15,151 bases of DNA. Origin: UBA2336 sp964538575. GTDB lineage: Bacteria; Bacteroidota; Bacteroidia; Cytophagales; Cyclobacteriaceae. Shown piece by piece: positions 1 through 6,408 of the stretch (position 1 is the first letter of the stretch; the number at the start of each line of letters is the position of its first letter). Both the position numbers and the translations under genes were made by a program. The stretch lies in NCBI GenBank assembly GCA_964538575.1, contig CAZIGG010000078.1, positions 1 through 15,151 on the forward strand, in the 5' to 3' direction. The notes below the pieces were generated by a model, which was not told the DNA's origin, searched no databases, and was given only the letters and a program-made list of their open reading frames with translations.

Positions 1-303
1 GTCAATCTTACAGTCAATATTATGATCTCCGCTGGTAAGTTTGATGTTCTTCACCTTGGTGCCTGCCTTAATCGGTTTAGGTGCACCTTTCACCGGTAAG
101 TCTTTGATCAGTACAACGGTATCGCCATCCTGCAGCACATTGCCGTTGGCATCTTTCACAATGGATGGATCGGTTTCTGCTTCCGCGGGTGCGGTAGCCT
201 CTTCGGGGTTCCACTCATGGCCGCATTCCGGGCACATCATGGAGGTGCCGGTAGGGTATCCGTAGGGTGAGCTGCACTTGGGGCATTTGGTAGATTCAGA
301 CAT
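1..303 (-). CDS. yjdM: YjdM/PhnA family zinc-ribbon protein (3' end cut off by window edge)
   Basis: Reading the minus strand from the ATG at 303-301 gives 101 codons without a stop, beginning MSESTKCPKCSSPYGYPTG. An N-terminal zinc ribbon is visible as two cysteine pairs, CPKC (residues 7-10) and CPEC (24-27), the latter followed by GHEW. After an acidic linker comes the family's hallmark IVKDANGN segment, then DGDTVVLIKDLPVKG and GTKVKNIKLTSGDHNIDCKID at the window edge. Family members are about 110-115 residues, so only about 10-12 C-terminal residues are missing. The protein was named PhnA after the E. coli phosphonate region, but it is not itself a phosphonate hydrolase in that organism, and its role is not well defined. 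It is transcribed away from the dnaJ-like gene; no convincing promoter box was seen for it. Identity is strong from sequence resemblance to E. coli YjdM; the function is uncertain. Confidence 0.92.
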   Translation of the reverse strand, partial: MSESTKCPKCSSPYGYPTGTSMMCPECGHEWNPEEATAPAEAETDPSIVKDANGNVLQDGDTVVLIKDLPVKGAPKPIKAGTKVKNIKLTSGDHNIDCKID

Positions 304-445
304 AAGAATAAATTTTCTGCAAGCTATCAATTAATGACGATTAGGGATTTAATTATTCATTCAAAATCAAACCATCAATGTTTCTGCTGGCTAATGCCAG
401 CCCGGCAGTGTTCGATCCGGGCGCGGACAATTACCTCCAAACCCG

Positions 446-453
446 TACCTTTG
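446..453 (+). promoter_or_regulatory. Bacteroidota -7 promoter box, start-proximal
   Basis: TACCTTTG matches the Bacteroidota -7 consensus TAnnTTTG exactly. It ends 7 nt before the ATG of the DnaJ-KTSC gene, so the transcript would begin at or within a base or two of the start codon (leaderless or nearly so). No TTTG -33 box is visible at the expected 19-21 nt spacing, which lowers confidence. Confidence 0.4.
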
Positions 454-460
454 CGGCCCT

Positions 461-922
461 ATGAAGAGAATAGTCGCTGCCCGCAAGCTGTTGGGCATAG
501 AAAAAGGGGTAACCTTGCAGGAATTGAAAAACATTTACCGGACTTTCATGAAGGAATGGCACCCGGATAAAATCCAGGATAATCCTGTTGCCAAACAGGA
601 AGCAGAAGAAAAGAGTAAAGGATTTATTGAAGCCTATCACTTGCTGGTGAACGTATCTCCTGAAACCCACGAGTTGCAGCGTGAGCAATATGAGGAAACC
701 CTAAACGCTTCGCGCCTCATCGATTTCCAGTACAAAGGCACCACGTTATGCATCAACTTTGCAGACGGCAGCAGCTACGAGTACTTCGGGTTGCCCAAGA
801 GTGTGTACAATAATCTTATAAATTCAAACACTCCGGACCGGTTTGCCCGCAGGCATATCTATCATAGTTATGTTTACCGGCAGGCAAGCAAGGCCATGGA
901 CTTTTCATTTAGTCCCCAATAA
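461..922 (+). CDS. J-domain protein with C-terminal KTSC domain
   Basis: This is a 153-residue cytoplasmic protein with no signal peptide or membrane segment. Residues about 6-64 form a DnaJ-type J domain: helix II (LQELKNIYRTFMKEW) leads into the HPD tripeptide at 34-36, followed by a lysine/glutamate-rich helix and AYHLLVN. The HPD motif is what stimulates the ATPase of DnaK/Hsp70, so a co-chaperone role is inferred. Residues about 86-142 match the KTSC domain, a small fold named from the C-terminus of some lysyl-tRNA synthetases: LIDFQYKGTTLCINFADGSSY, then LPKSVYNNLI and RHIYHSYVYRQ. The function of KTSC is not established; nucleic-acid binding is only a guess. The G/F-rich and zinc-finger regions of a full DnaJ are absent, so this is a specialised J protein. 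It stands alone, and its stop codon abuts the terminator shared with the opposing tRNA gene. Confidence 0.85.
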   Translation: MKRIVAARKLLGIEKGVTLQELKNIYRTFMKEWHPDKIQDNPVAKQEAEEKSKGFIEAYHLLVNVSPETHELQREQYEETLNASRLIDFQYKGTTLCINFADGSSYEYFGLPKSVYNNLINSNTPDRFARRHIYHSYVYRQASKAMDFSFSPQ

Positions 923-923
923 A

Positions 924-953
924 AAAACCTCATTCCAAATTGGAAGAGGTTTT
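924..953. terminator. Bidirectional intrinsic terminator between DnaJ-KTSC and tRNA-Arg
   Basis: The arms AAAACCTC (924-931) and GAGGTTTT (946-953) pair perfectly, extended by TTCC/GGAA around an AAATT loop with a single bulged A at 932. On the minus strand the stem is followed by a run of seven Ts, the classic arrangement for ending the tRNA transcript. On the plus strand it has only four Ts but still directly follows the stop codon of the J-domain gene. Confidence 0.8.
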
Positions 954-969
954 CTGGAAGCATTAAAAG

Positions 970-1041
970 TAGCCCCGGCAGGAATCGAACCTGCATCCTA
1001 AGTTCCGGAAACTTATATTCTATCCATTGAACTACGGAGCC
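970..1041 (-). tRNA. tRNA-Arg (anticodon CCG)
   Basis: The minus strand folds into a complete 72-nt cloverleaf without an encoded CCA. The acceptor stem is GGCTCCG with CGGGGCT, including a G-U pair at 1:72 and a U-G pair, and the discriminator base is A. The D stem is GTTC/GAAT. The anticodon arm TAAGT-TTCCGGA-ACTTA puts CCG at 1008-1006, and the T arm is GCAGG-TTCGATT-CCTGC. CCG decodes the arginine codon CGG. A -7-like box lies about 29 nt upstream and a T-tailed hairpin 17 nt downstream, so it is probably a single-gene transcription unit. Confidence 0.96.
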
Positions 1042-1069
1042 GGTTGCCCAAAACGATGGACAAGGGGCA

Positions 1070-1077
1070 CAAAAATA
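1070..1077 (-). promoter_or_regulatory. -7 box for tRNA-Arg
   Basis: On the minus strand the sequence TATTTTTG fits TAnnTTTG and lies 28 nt upstream of the mature tRNA 5' end, implying a leader of roughly 20 nt. No properly spaced -33 TTTG is visible. The box is plausible rather than certain. Confidence 0.4.
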
Positions 1078-1261
1078 ATCCAAATTTTTTAATCCAGTCG
1101 CACTACGAATACTGCCCGCAAAAGAAACATCTGTGAGAAGCTCTCAGGATTTGGTTATGCATTATTGTAAAACGCAACTGATTGTCCATTAAGCCAGGAG
1201 GGTCGGTATCGGCTGGAAAAAATCATTTTTCTAAGTCCGGCCCTCATGGCTTTAAATTCCC

Positions 1262-1269
1262 TACTTTTG
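1262..1269 (+). promoter_or_regulatory. -7 promoter box upstream of lepA
   Basis: TACTTTTG matches TAnnTTTG exactly and lies 31 nt before the lepA start codon, predicting a leader of about 25 nt. A -33 TTTG is not obvious at the right spacing. The 220 bases between the tRNA gene and this box hold no open reading frame of note, only a weak AT-rich hairpin near 1215-1231. Confidence 0.5.
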
Positions 1270-1300
1270 CGGTTTAAAACTCACTGAGGACCTGACGGGA

Positions 1301-3085
1301 ATGGAAAACATCCGCAATTTTTGCATAATCGCCCACATTGACCACGGAAAAAGCACCCTGGCCGACCGTCTGCTGGAATTTACCGGCACGCTGAACGAGC
1401 GCCAGATGGAAGCCCAGGTGCTCGATAACATGGACCTGGAAAAGGAGAAGGGCATTACCATCAAGGCTCATGCGATCCAGATGAACTATACGCTTGCCGG
1501 CAAGACGTATGTACTCAACCTGATTGACACCCCCGGTCATGTGGATTTTTCATACGAAGTTTCGCGTGCCATTGCTGCGTGCGAAGGCGCGTTGCTGATT
1601 GTGGATGCCAGCCAGGGAATCCAGGCGCAGACTATTTCAAACCTGTATCTGGCCTTAGAGCATGATCTGGAGATCATTCCGGTCATGAATAAAATTGATT
1701 TGCCGCACGCCAACCCGGAAGTTGTTGCAGATGAGATCATCGATTTGATCGGTTGCAAGCGTGAGGATATTCTTTCGGTCAGTGCAAAGGAAGGAAAAGG
1801 AATAGAAGAAGTGCTGCATGCCATTGTGCATCGCGTAACAGCGCCTAAAGGCGACCCGAAAGCTCCGCTCCAGGCAATGATCTTTGATTCGGTATTTAAC
1901 TCGTTCCGGGGAATTGAAATTTACTTCCGCGTCTTCAACGGCACGATGAAGAAAGGTGATAAAGTAAAGTTCATCAGCACCGGGCAGGAATATGGTGCCG
2001 ATGAAATTGGCGTATTGAAATTAGATAAGCATCCGCGGAATGAAATCAGCGCGGGTAACGTAGGCTATCTCATCTCCGGTATAAAAGTAGCCAGCGAAGT
2101 TCATGTTGGCGATACGATCACAAATGCCGCTAACCCGGGCGAATCCGTAAAAGGATTTGAAAAGGTTAAGCCCATGGTGTTTGCCGGTATCTATCCGGTG
2201 GATACAACTGAATTTGAAGAGCTGCGCGCATCCATGGAAAAGCTTCAGTTGAACGATGCTTCCCTCGTGTGGGAACTTGAAACTTCCGCTGCGTTGGGCT
2301 TCGGTTTCCGCTGCGGATTTTTAGGGATGCTGCACATGGAAATCATCCAGGAGCGGTTAGAGCGTGAGTTCAACATGACGGTGATCACCACCGTTCCTTC
2401 GGTAGGATTTAAAGCCATCTTAACGGATGGTTCCGAACTCTTTATTAATGCGCCTTCCGAAATGCCCGATCCCACCCGGATGACCAGCATTGAAGAGCCG
2501 TACATCAAAGCGCAGATCATTACCAAGTCTGATTACATCGGCCCGATTATCAATTTGTGTATCGAAAAACGCGGCCAGATCTTAAACCAGAATTACCTCA
2601 CGCAGGATCGCGTGGAGATGTCGTTCGAGATGCCGTTATCGGAAATCGTATTTGACTTCTTTGATAAGCTGAAGTCTATTTCTCGTGGCTATGCTTCATT
2701 GGATTATCATTTGATCGGCATGCGCGAGTCCGACATGGTGAAGCTTGACGTCATGCTGAATGGTGAAAAAGTGGACGCATTAAGCGCGATCGTTCACCGT
2801 GCCAAAGCGCAGGACTGGGGCCGTAAGCTTTGTGAGAAGTTAAAAGAACTGATCCCGCGCCAGATGTTTGAAATCGCCATCCAGGCAGCCATCGGGCAGA
2901 AAATCGTAGCGCGTGAAAACATCAGCGCGATCCGTAAAAACGTTATCGCGAAATGTTATGGCGGGGATATTTCCCGTAAGCGCAAGCTGCTGGAAAAGCA
3001 GAAGAAAGGTAAGAAACGCATGCGCCAGGTGGGCAACGTGGAAATCCCGCAGGAAGCATTTATGGCTGTATTGAAAATTGATTAA
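1301..3085 (+). CDS. lepA: Elongation factor 4 (LepA), ribosome back-translocating GTPase
   Basis: This is a full-length EF-4 of 594 residues (family about 595-605). GTPase motifs are intact: G1 AHIDHGKST at 11-19, the switch I region EKGITIKAHA at 49-58, G3 DTPGH at 76-80 and G4 NKID at 130-133. The EF-G-like domains follow, and the lepA-specific C-terminal domain ends in the basic stretch KCYGGDISRKRKLLEKQKKG, then RMRQVGNVEIPQEAFMAVLK. LepA binds ribosomes and affects initiation and elongation under stress; its exact physiological role is debated. The ATG at 1301 is chosen because the conserved NIRNFCIIAHIDHGKST start begins right there. It probably heads a two-gene operon with folD, which begins 3 nt after the stop. 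Confidence 0.98.
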   Translation: MENIRNFCIIAHIDHGKSTLADRLLEFTGTLNERQMEAQVLDNMDLEKEKGITIKAHAIQMNYTLAGKTYVLNLIDTPGHVDFSYEVSRAIAACEGALLIVDASQGIQAQTISNLYLALEHDLEIIPVMNKIDLPHANPEVVADEIIDLIGCKREDILSVSAKEGKGIEEVLHAIVHRVTAPKGDPKAPLQAMIFDSVFNSFRGIEIYFRVFNGTMKKGDKVKFISTGQEYGADEIGVLKLDKHPRNEISAGNVGYLISGIKVASEVHVGDTITNAANPGESVKGFEKVKPMVFAGIYPVDTTEFEELRASMEKLQLNDASLVWELETSAALGFGFRCGFLGMLHMEIIQERLEREFNMTVITTVPSVGFKAILTDGSELFINAPSEMPDPTRMTSIEEPYIKAQIITKSDYIGPIINLCIEKRGQILNQNYLTQDRVEMSFEMPLSEIVFDFFDKLKSISRGYASLDYHLIGMRESDMVKLDVMLNGEKVDALSAIVHRAKAQDWGRKLCEKLKELIPRQMFEIAIQAAIGQKIVARENISAIRKNVIAKCYGGDISRKRKLLEKQKKGKKRMRQVGNVEIPQEAFMAVLKID

Positions 3086-3088
3086 TGC

Positions 3089-3976
3089 ATGACAGAAGCA
3101 ACAACATACACCCTCATTGACGGCCGCAAGGTCTCGACTGATATTAAGAAAGAGATTGCAGAGAAAGTTGCTGCGCGCAAGCAGGCTGGTAAAAAAGTGC
3201 CGCACCTCGCAATCATTTTGGTGGGCGATGATGGCGCCAGCCAGACGTATGTTGATCATAAAGTAAAAGCCTGCAAGGAAGTCGGTTTTCATTACACGAT
3301 GATGCGCTTTGCCGATACCATCGCAGAAGATAAGCTGATGAAGCACATCGACCAGGTGAACCGCGATGAGGATGTGGATGGCTTTATCGTTCAATTGCCG
3401 TTACCGGCAAACATTTCGGTTGAACGCATTACTGAAAAAATCCGCCCGGATAAAGATGTTGACGGATTCACAAACCGGAACTTCGGAAGCATTGTTTCAA
3501 AAAATCCATTGCTGCTGCCGGCTACACCCTACGGTGTAATGGAATTGCTGAAGCGTTATAAAATAGAAACCGAAGGAAAGAATTGTGTAGTCATTGGCGC
3601 AAGCCGGCTAGTGGGCGCTCCGCTAAGCATGATGCTGGTGGAAGAAGGAAGAGCAACGGTAACCGTTTGCCATAAGTACACAAAGGATATCGCAAGCTTT
3701 ACTAAACAAGCAGACATATTAATTGTTGCCGTAGGCAAGCCCGGCATTGTTACAGCCGACATGGTGAAAGAAGGCGCTGTAGTGATTGACGTAGGCACAA
3801 CACGCGTGGAAGGGCCACAATACAAAAATGGTTTTGCCTTAAAGGGCGATGTTGATTTCAAAACTGTCGCTCCGAAAACTTCATTCATAACACCCGTACC
3901 CGGTGGCGTTGGCCCGATGACCATTGCCTCATTGTTGCTGAACACATTGCGCGCAACCGAACTAAGAAATCCGTAA
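3089..3976 (+). CDS. folD: Bifunctional methylenetetrahydrofolate dehydrogenase / methenyltetrahydrofolate cyclohydrolase (FolD)
   Basis: This 295-residue cytoplasmic enzyme interconverts 5,10-methylene-THF, 5,10-methenyl-THF and 10-formyl-THF with NADP(H), supplying formyl groups for purines and initiator tRNA. The catalytic signature TYVDHKVKACKEVGF (53-67) holds the conserved Tyr and the catalytic Lys58. The substrate-loop signatures VDGFIVQLPLP (96-106) and PDKDVDGF (120-127) follow. The Rossmann loop VVIGASRLVGAPLS (167-180) binds the cofactor, and PGGVGPMTIASLL closes the C-terminus. Length and motifs are typical. The first ATG after the lepA stop is used; another ATG overlapping that stop codon is in a different frame. 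Spacing implies cotranscription with lepA. No terminator with a T-run follows. Confidence 0.97.
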   Translation: MTEATTYTLIDGRKVSTDIKKEIAEKVAARKQAGKKVPHLAIILVGDDGASQTYVDHKVKACKEVGFHYTMMRFADTIAEDKLMKHIDQVNRDEDVDGFIVQLPLPANISVERITEKIRPDKDVDGFTNRNFGSIVSKNPLLLPATPYGVMELLKRYKIETEGKNCVVIGASRLVGAPLSMMLVEEGRATVTVCHKYTKDIASFTKQADILIVAVGKPGIVTADMVKEGAVVIDVGTTRVEGPQYKNGFALKGDVDFKTVAPKTSFITPVPGGVGPMTIASLLLNTLRATELRNP

Positions 3977-3987
3977 TCCTGAAAACA

Positions 3988-4014
3988 GTCATCCCGAGGA
4001 ACGAGGGATCTTCG
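3988..4014. repeat. Putative dispersed intergenic repeat with internal dyad
   Basis: Just after folD lies GTCATCCCGAGGAACGAGGG followed by ATCTTCG. It has an outer dyad ATCCC/GGGAT and a tandem CGAGG-aa-CGAGG core. From memory, near-identical strings recur between genes in many Bacteroidota genomes, but copy number cannot be counted in this window, where only one copy is seen. Confidence 0.4.
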
Positions 4015-4041
4015 AATATAAAGAACCCTAAATAGAATCTC

Positions 4042-4683
4042 TTGACTTCAAGATCTGAAATCGTAAATCCAAAATCCAAAATCTTCCATCAACTCCCGTT
4101 GATGGAAGATTTCTACACCATCCAGGGTGAAGGATTTTACCAGGGTCATGCCGCATACTTTATTCGCCTGGGCGGATGCGATGTCGGCTGCGTGTGGTGC
4201 GATGTAAAGGAATCGTGGGATGCCGGTGCACATCCGTTGGTTTCTGTTGATGAGCTGGTTCAGCGTGCGAAGAAAAGCGGTACAAAGCTGGTTGTGATAA
4301 CGGGCGGTGAGCCTGCCATGTACGATTTATCCATCCTTACAAAATCCCTGCAACAAGCTGGTTTACAGACAAATATTGAGACATCCGGGGCATATCCGCT
4401 TACCGGCACCTGGGACTGGATCTGCTTTTCACCCAAAAAATTCAAAGCCCCTGATCCATCCATTTTCAAGCAGGCGAATGAGCTAAAGGTGATCGTCTAT
4501 AGTAAGAGTGATTTCAACTGGGCGGAAGAATTCGCGGAGAAGGTAAATGCGAGCTGTAAGCTTTTTTTACAGCCCGAATGGTCGAAAGAAAAAGAAATGC
4601 TTCCGCTGATCATTGAATACGTGAAAGCCAACCCAACGTGGGAAGTGTCGTTGCAGATTCACAAATACATGAACATACCCTGA
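4042..4683 (+). CDS. queE: 7-carboxy-7-deazaguanine synthase (QueE), radical SAM enzyme
   Basis: QueE converts 6-carboxy-5,6,7,8-tetrahydropterin to 7-carboxy-7-deazaguanine in queuosine biosynthesis. Residues are counted from the TTG. The radical-SAM cluster motif is C-x3-C-x2-C at Cys46, Cys50 and Cys53 within GGCDVGCVWCD, preceded by YTIQGEGF. The SAM-binding GGEP motif is at 88-91, and the protein ends in LQIHKYMNIP as expected for the family. The start is uncertain. The TTG at 4042 gives 213 residues and is the only standard start that includes LPLME, which I recall as conserved in Bacteroidota homologues. The first ATG is at 4102 and gives 193 residues. The extra N-terminus is encoded by repeat-like DNA, and the ATG lies inside a perfect hairpin. 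The stop codon overlaps the pabB start by one base (TGATG). Confidence 0.93.
   Translation: MTSRSEIVNPKSKIFHQLPLMEDFYTIQGEGFYQGHAAYFIRLGGCDVGCVWCDVKESWDAGAHPLVSVDELVQRAKKSGTKLVVITGGEPAMYDLSILTKSLQQAGLQTNIETSGAYPLTGTWDWICFSPKKFKAPDPSIFKQANELKVIVYSKSDFNWAEEFAEKVNASCKLFLQPEWSKEKEMLPLIIEYVKANPTWEVSLQIHKYMNIP
4055..4083. repeat. AT-rich short tandem-like repeat upstream of queE
   Basis: The tract reiterates an AAATC-type unit: GAAATCG, TAAATCC, AAAATCC, AAAATC. It runs straight into the left arm of the queE hairpin. If queE starts at the upstream TTG the tract is coding (SEIVNPKSKI); otherwise it is leader sequence. Confidence 0.4.
4079..4112. repeat. Perfect 15-bp inverted repeat across the queE start region
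   Basis: AAATCTTCCATCAAC (4079-4093) and GTTGATGGAAGATTT (4098-4112) are exact reverse complements separated by TCCC. In the mRNA this would be a stable stem that buries the ATG at 4102-4104 completely in its 3' arm. There is no T-run after it on the plus strand, so it is not an ordinary terminator in the gene's direction. The 3' arm encodes conserved QueE residues (MEDF), so the 5' arm is probably the newer copy. Confidence 0.85.
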
Positions 4684-5657
4684 TGACCCTTCAGGAGTTT
4701 AAACAAGCATTGAATAGCTGGGGGAAAGAACGAGTTCCCTTTTTCTTTTGTATTGACTTTGAACTGGAAAAACCTCTCGCGTTAACACTTGACAAGGTTA
4801 ACGCCAATGAAATACTCTTTGACATAAATGGTTTTTCTAATACACACCGATCCCCTCTCCCCGGGGAGAGGGTCGGGGATTTTAAAAAGTTCCCAGTCTC
4901 ATTTACTGAATATGAAGTGAAGTTCAGCAAGGTGTTGCAACATCTTGCGTACGGTGATTCATTTCTCACCAATCTGACGATCAAAACGAAAATCGAAACG
5001 GAACAATCCCTTCAACAGCTATTTCAGGCAAGCGCTGCAAAATATAAGTTGCTGCTCAACGATCAGTTTCTGGTGTTCTCTCCGGAAACATTCGTTCGAA
5101 TTAGTAACAATAAGATTTTTTCGTATCCGATGAAAGGTACGATTGATGCTGCCCTTCAGAATGCAGAAGAAATTATTCTTACCGATCAAAAAGAAAAAGC
5201 CGAGCACATTACTATCGTAGATCTGATCCGGAATGATTTAAGCCTTGTGGCGGAAAATGTTCATGTATCGCGCTTCCGGTACATCGAAAAAATCAAAACC
5301 AGTAATAAAGATCTGCTACAGGTAAGCTCAGAGATAACCGGAACATTGCCCGATGACTGGTTATCACGATTGGGTGATGTTTTAGTTTCGTTGTTACCGG
5401 CAGGCTCCATCAGCGGGGCCCCCAAGAAAAAAACACTACAGATCATTGCCGAAGCCGAACTGGAGAAACGTGGCTATTATACCGGAGTGTTTGGTTATTT
5501 TGACGGCCGGTCGCTCGACAGCGGTGTGATGATCCGGTTTATTGAGCGAGACAATAATCAATTATATTACCGCAGCGGAGGCGGCATCACTACCCAAAGT
5601 GATGCAAAAACCGAATATCAGGAAGCGATCGATAAAGTATATGTCCCGGTTACTTGA
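4683..5657 (+). CDS. pabB: Aminodeoxychorismate synthase component I, short form (PabB)
   Basis: With a glutamine amidotransferase partner (PabA, not in this window), PabB turns chorismate into 4-amino-4-deoxychorismate on the way to p-aminobenzoate and folate. The protein has 324 residues and lacks most of the N-terminal domain of the roughly 450-residue E. coli enzyme, as is usual for the Bacteroidota short form. The chorismate-binding fold shows YPMKGT at 148-153. Its Lys151 is the residue that separates aminodeoxychorismate synthases (PIKGT) from anthranilate synthases (PIAGT). It also shows VDLIRNDL (179-186), GSISGAPKKKT (241-251), YYTGVFGYFDG (265-275) and YRSGGGIT (296-303). The ATG at 4683 is chosen for its one-base overlap with the queE stop. 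Residues about 54-65 are encoded by a GC-rich palindrome that looks like an inserted repeat. Confidence 0.94.
   Translation: MTLQEFKQALNSWGKERVPFFFCIDFELEKPLALTLDKVNANEILFDINGFSNTHRSPLPGERVGDFKKFPVSFTEYEVKFSKVLQHLAYGDSFLTNLTIKTKIETEQSLQQLFQASAAKYKLLLNDQFLVFSPETFVRISNNKIFSYPMKGTIDAALQNAEEIILTDQKEKAEHITIVDLIRNDLSLVAENVHVSRFRYIEKIKTSNKDLLQVSSEITGTLPDDWLSRLGDVLVSLLPAGSISGAPKKKTLQIIAEAELEKRGYYTGVFGYFDGRSLDSGVMIRFIERDNNQLYYRSGGGITTQSDAKTEYQEAIDKVYVPVT
4853..4872. repeat. 20-bp perfect palindrome inside pabB (REP-like element)
   Basis: CCCTCTCCCC and GGGGAGAGGG form an uninterrupted palindrome, followed by TCGGGGAT, which can also pair with the ATCCCC at the left edge. The form (CCCCTCTCC...GGAGAGGG-TCGGGG) resembles dispersed intergenic palindromes seen in many bacteria. 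Here it lies in frame in pabB, encoding about RSPLPGERVG in what looks like a variable loop, without disrupting the gene. Confidence 0.7.
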
Positions 5658-6240
5658 ATCCATCAGGCTGCAGAACGGAAACTTCCACCGGCTGAGCTAT
5701 CATCAGCAGCGCATGGACAGGTCGGTGAAAGAATTATTCGGGGAAAAGAATTCCATCAGCCTGTTTGAAAATCTTAAAAAATATAAACTACCGTCAAAGA
5801 CAGGGTTGTACAAGTGCCGGGTCGTATACGCAAAGCAAATCGAATCGGTTGAATTTATTCCGTACGAAGCTAAGCCGGTTAATAGTTTGAAAGTTGTGTA
5901 CGATCAGGAGATTGAGTATGCCCATAAATACACCGACCGGAATAAAATCGAAATGCTGTTCAATCAACGACAGTATTGCGATGACATTCTCATCATCAAA
6001 AACGGCTTCGTAACCGATTCATCGTACAGCAATATTATTTTTTATGATGGCGTGAACTGGATCACGCCCAGCGCACCTTTATTAAAGGGCACCATGCGGC
6101 AATTCCTTCTTGATACAGCCGAAATAAAAACCGGCCCTATCCAGGTAAAGGACATTCCTTCCTTTAAATCGTTCCGCCTCATCAATGCCATGTTGGCATT
6201 TGATGGCCCGGAGATTGATGTATCGAAGATTGTTTTATAG
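5641..6240 (+). CDS. pabC: Class IV aminotransferase, probable 4-amino-4-deoxychorismate lyase (PabC-like)
   Basis: This 199-residue pyridoxal-phosphate fold-type IV protein probably cleaves aminodeoxychorismate to p-aminobenzoate and pyruvate, completing the PabB reaction. The likely PLP lysine is Lys96 in HKYTDRNKIEMLF, which corresponds to the KHLNRLEQVL segment of E. coli PabC. Further family features are CDDILIIKNGFVTDSSYSNI (113-132), WITPSAPLLKGTMRQFLL (140-157) and the C-terminal INAMLAFDGPEI. It is shorter than E. coli PabC (about 270 residues), as in related short forms. The ATG at 5641 fits the conserved MSRLLESIRLQNGNFHRLSYH start and overlaps the pabB end by 17 nt in another frame, indicating translational coupling. 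Family and context agree; the exact reaction is inferred. Its last 42 bases plus stop recur on the far side of the N gap. Confidence 0.88.
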   Translation: MSRLLESIRLQNGNFHRLSYHQQRMDRSVKELFGEKNSISLFENLKKYKLPSKTGLYKCRVVYAKQIESVEFIPYEAKPVNSLKVVYDQEIEYAHKYTDRNKIEMLFNQRQYCDDILIIKNGFVTDSSYSNIIFYDGVNWITPSAPLLKGTMRQFLLDTAEIKTGPIQVKDIPSFKSFRLINAMLAFDGPEIDVSKIVL

Positions 6241-6253
6241 TTTTAAAACATGA

Positions 6254-6353
6254 NNNNNNNNNNNNNNNNNNNNNNNNNNNNNNNNNNNNNNNNNNNNNNN
6301 NNNNNNNNNNNNNNNNNNNNNNNNNNNNNNNNNNNNNNNNNNNNNNNNNNNNN
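6254..6353. other. Assembly gap of exactly 100 Ns
   Basis: The run is exactly 100 Ns, a conventional placeholder length. The 55 bases before it (6199-6253) are identical to the 55 bases after it (6354-6408), so the contigs overlap and the gap most likely contains no missing sequence. Confidence 0.97.
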
Positions 6354-6408
6354 TTTGATGGCCCGGAGATTGATGTATCGAAGATTGTTTTATAGTTTTA
6401 AAACATGA
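6354..6408 (+). repeat. Duplicate of 6199-6253 (contig-end overlap, not biological)
   Basis: This second copy of the pabC 3' end repeats FDGPEIDVSKIVL, the TAG stop (6393-6395), the spacer and the first four bases of the next gene. It has no start and is not a separate gene. Collapsing it places the OmpA-family ATG 9 nt after the pabC stop. Confidence 0.95.

Noticed and set aside
391..426. GTTCGATCC string with GCCCGG/CCGGGC pairing, looking like a tRNA T-arm
   Set aside because: No T-stem, acceptor or anticodon arm can be formed around it; it is a short isolated dyad upstream of the J-domain gene.
334..570. 78-codon plus-strand reading frame
   Set aside because: It overlaps the start of the J-domain gene in another frame, has no recognisable domain, and its composition is that of non-coding sequence plus a frame shadow.
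1211..1239. AT-rich hairpin and partial GGC/GCC pairing upstream of lepA as an attenuator or riboswitch
   Set aside because: It lies upstream of the -7 box, so it would not be in the transcript, and its pairing is short.
2840..3394. 184-codon minus-strand frame across the lepA/folD junction
   Set aside because: It is antisense to two clearly conserved genes and shows no domain; a frame shadow.
4042..4112. preQ1 riboswitch in front of queE
   Set aside because: The sequence is a simple long stem with a 4-nt loop; no preQ1 aptamer pseudoknot (C-rich loop with A-rich tail) was recognised.
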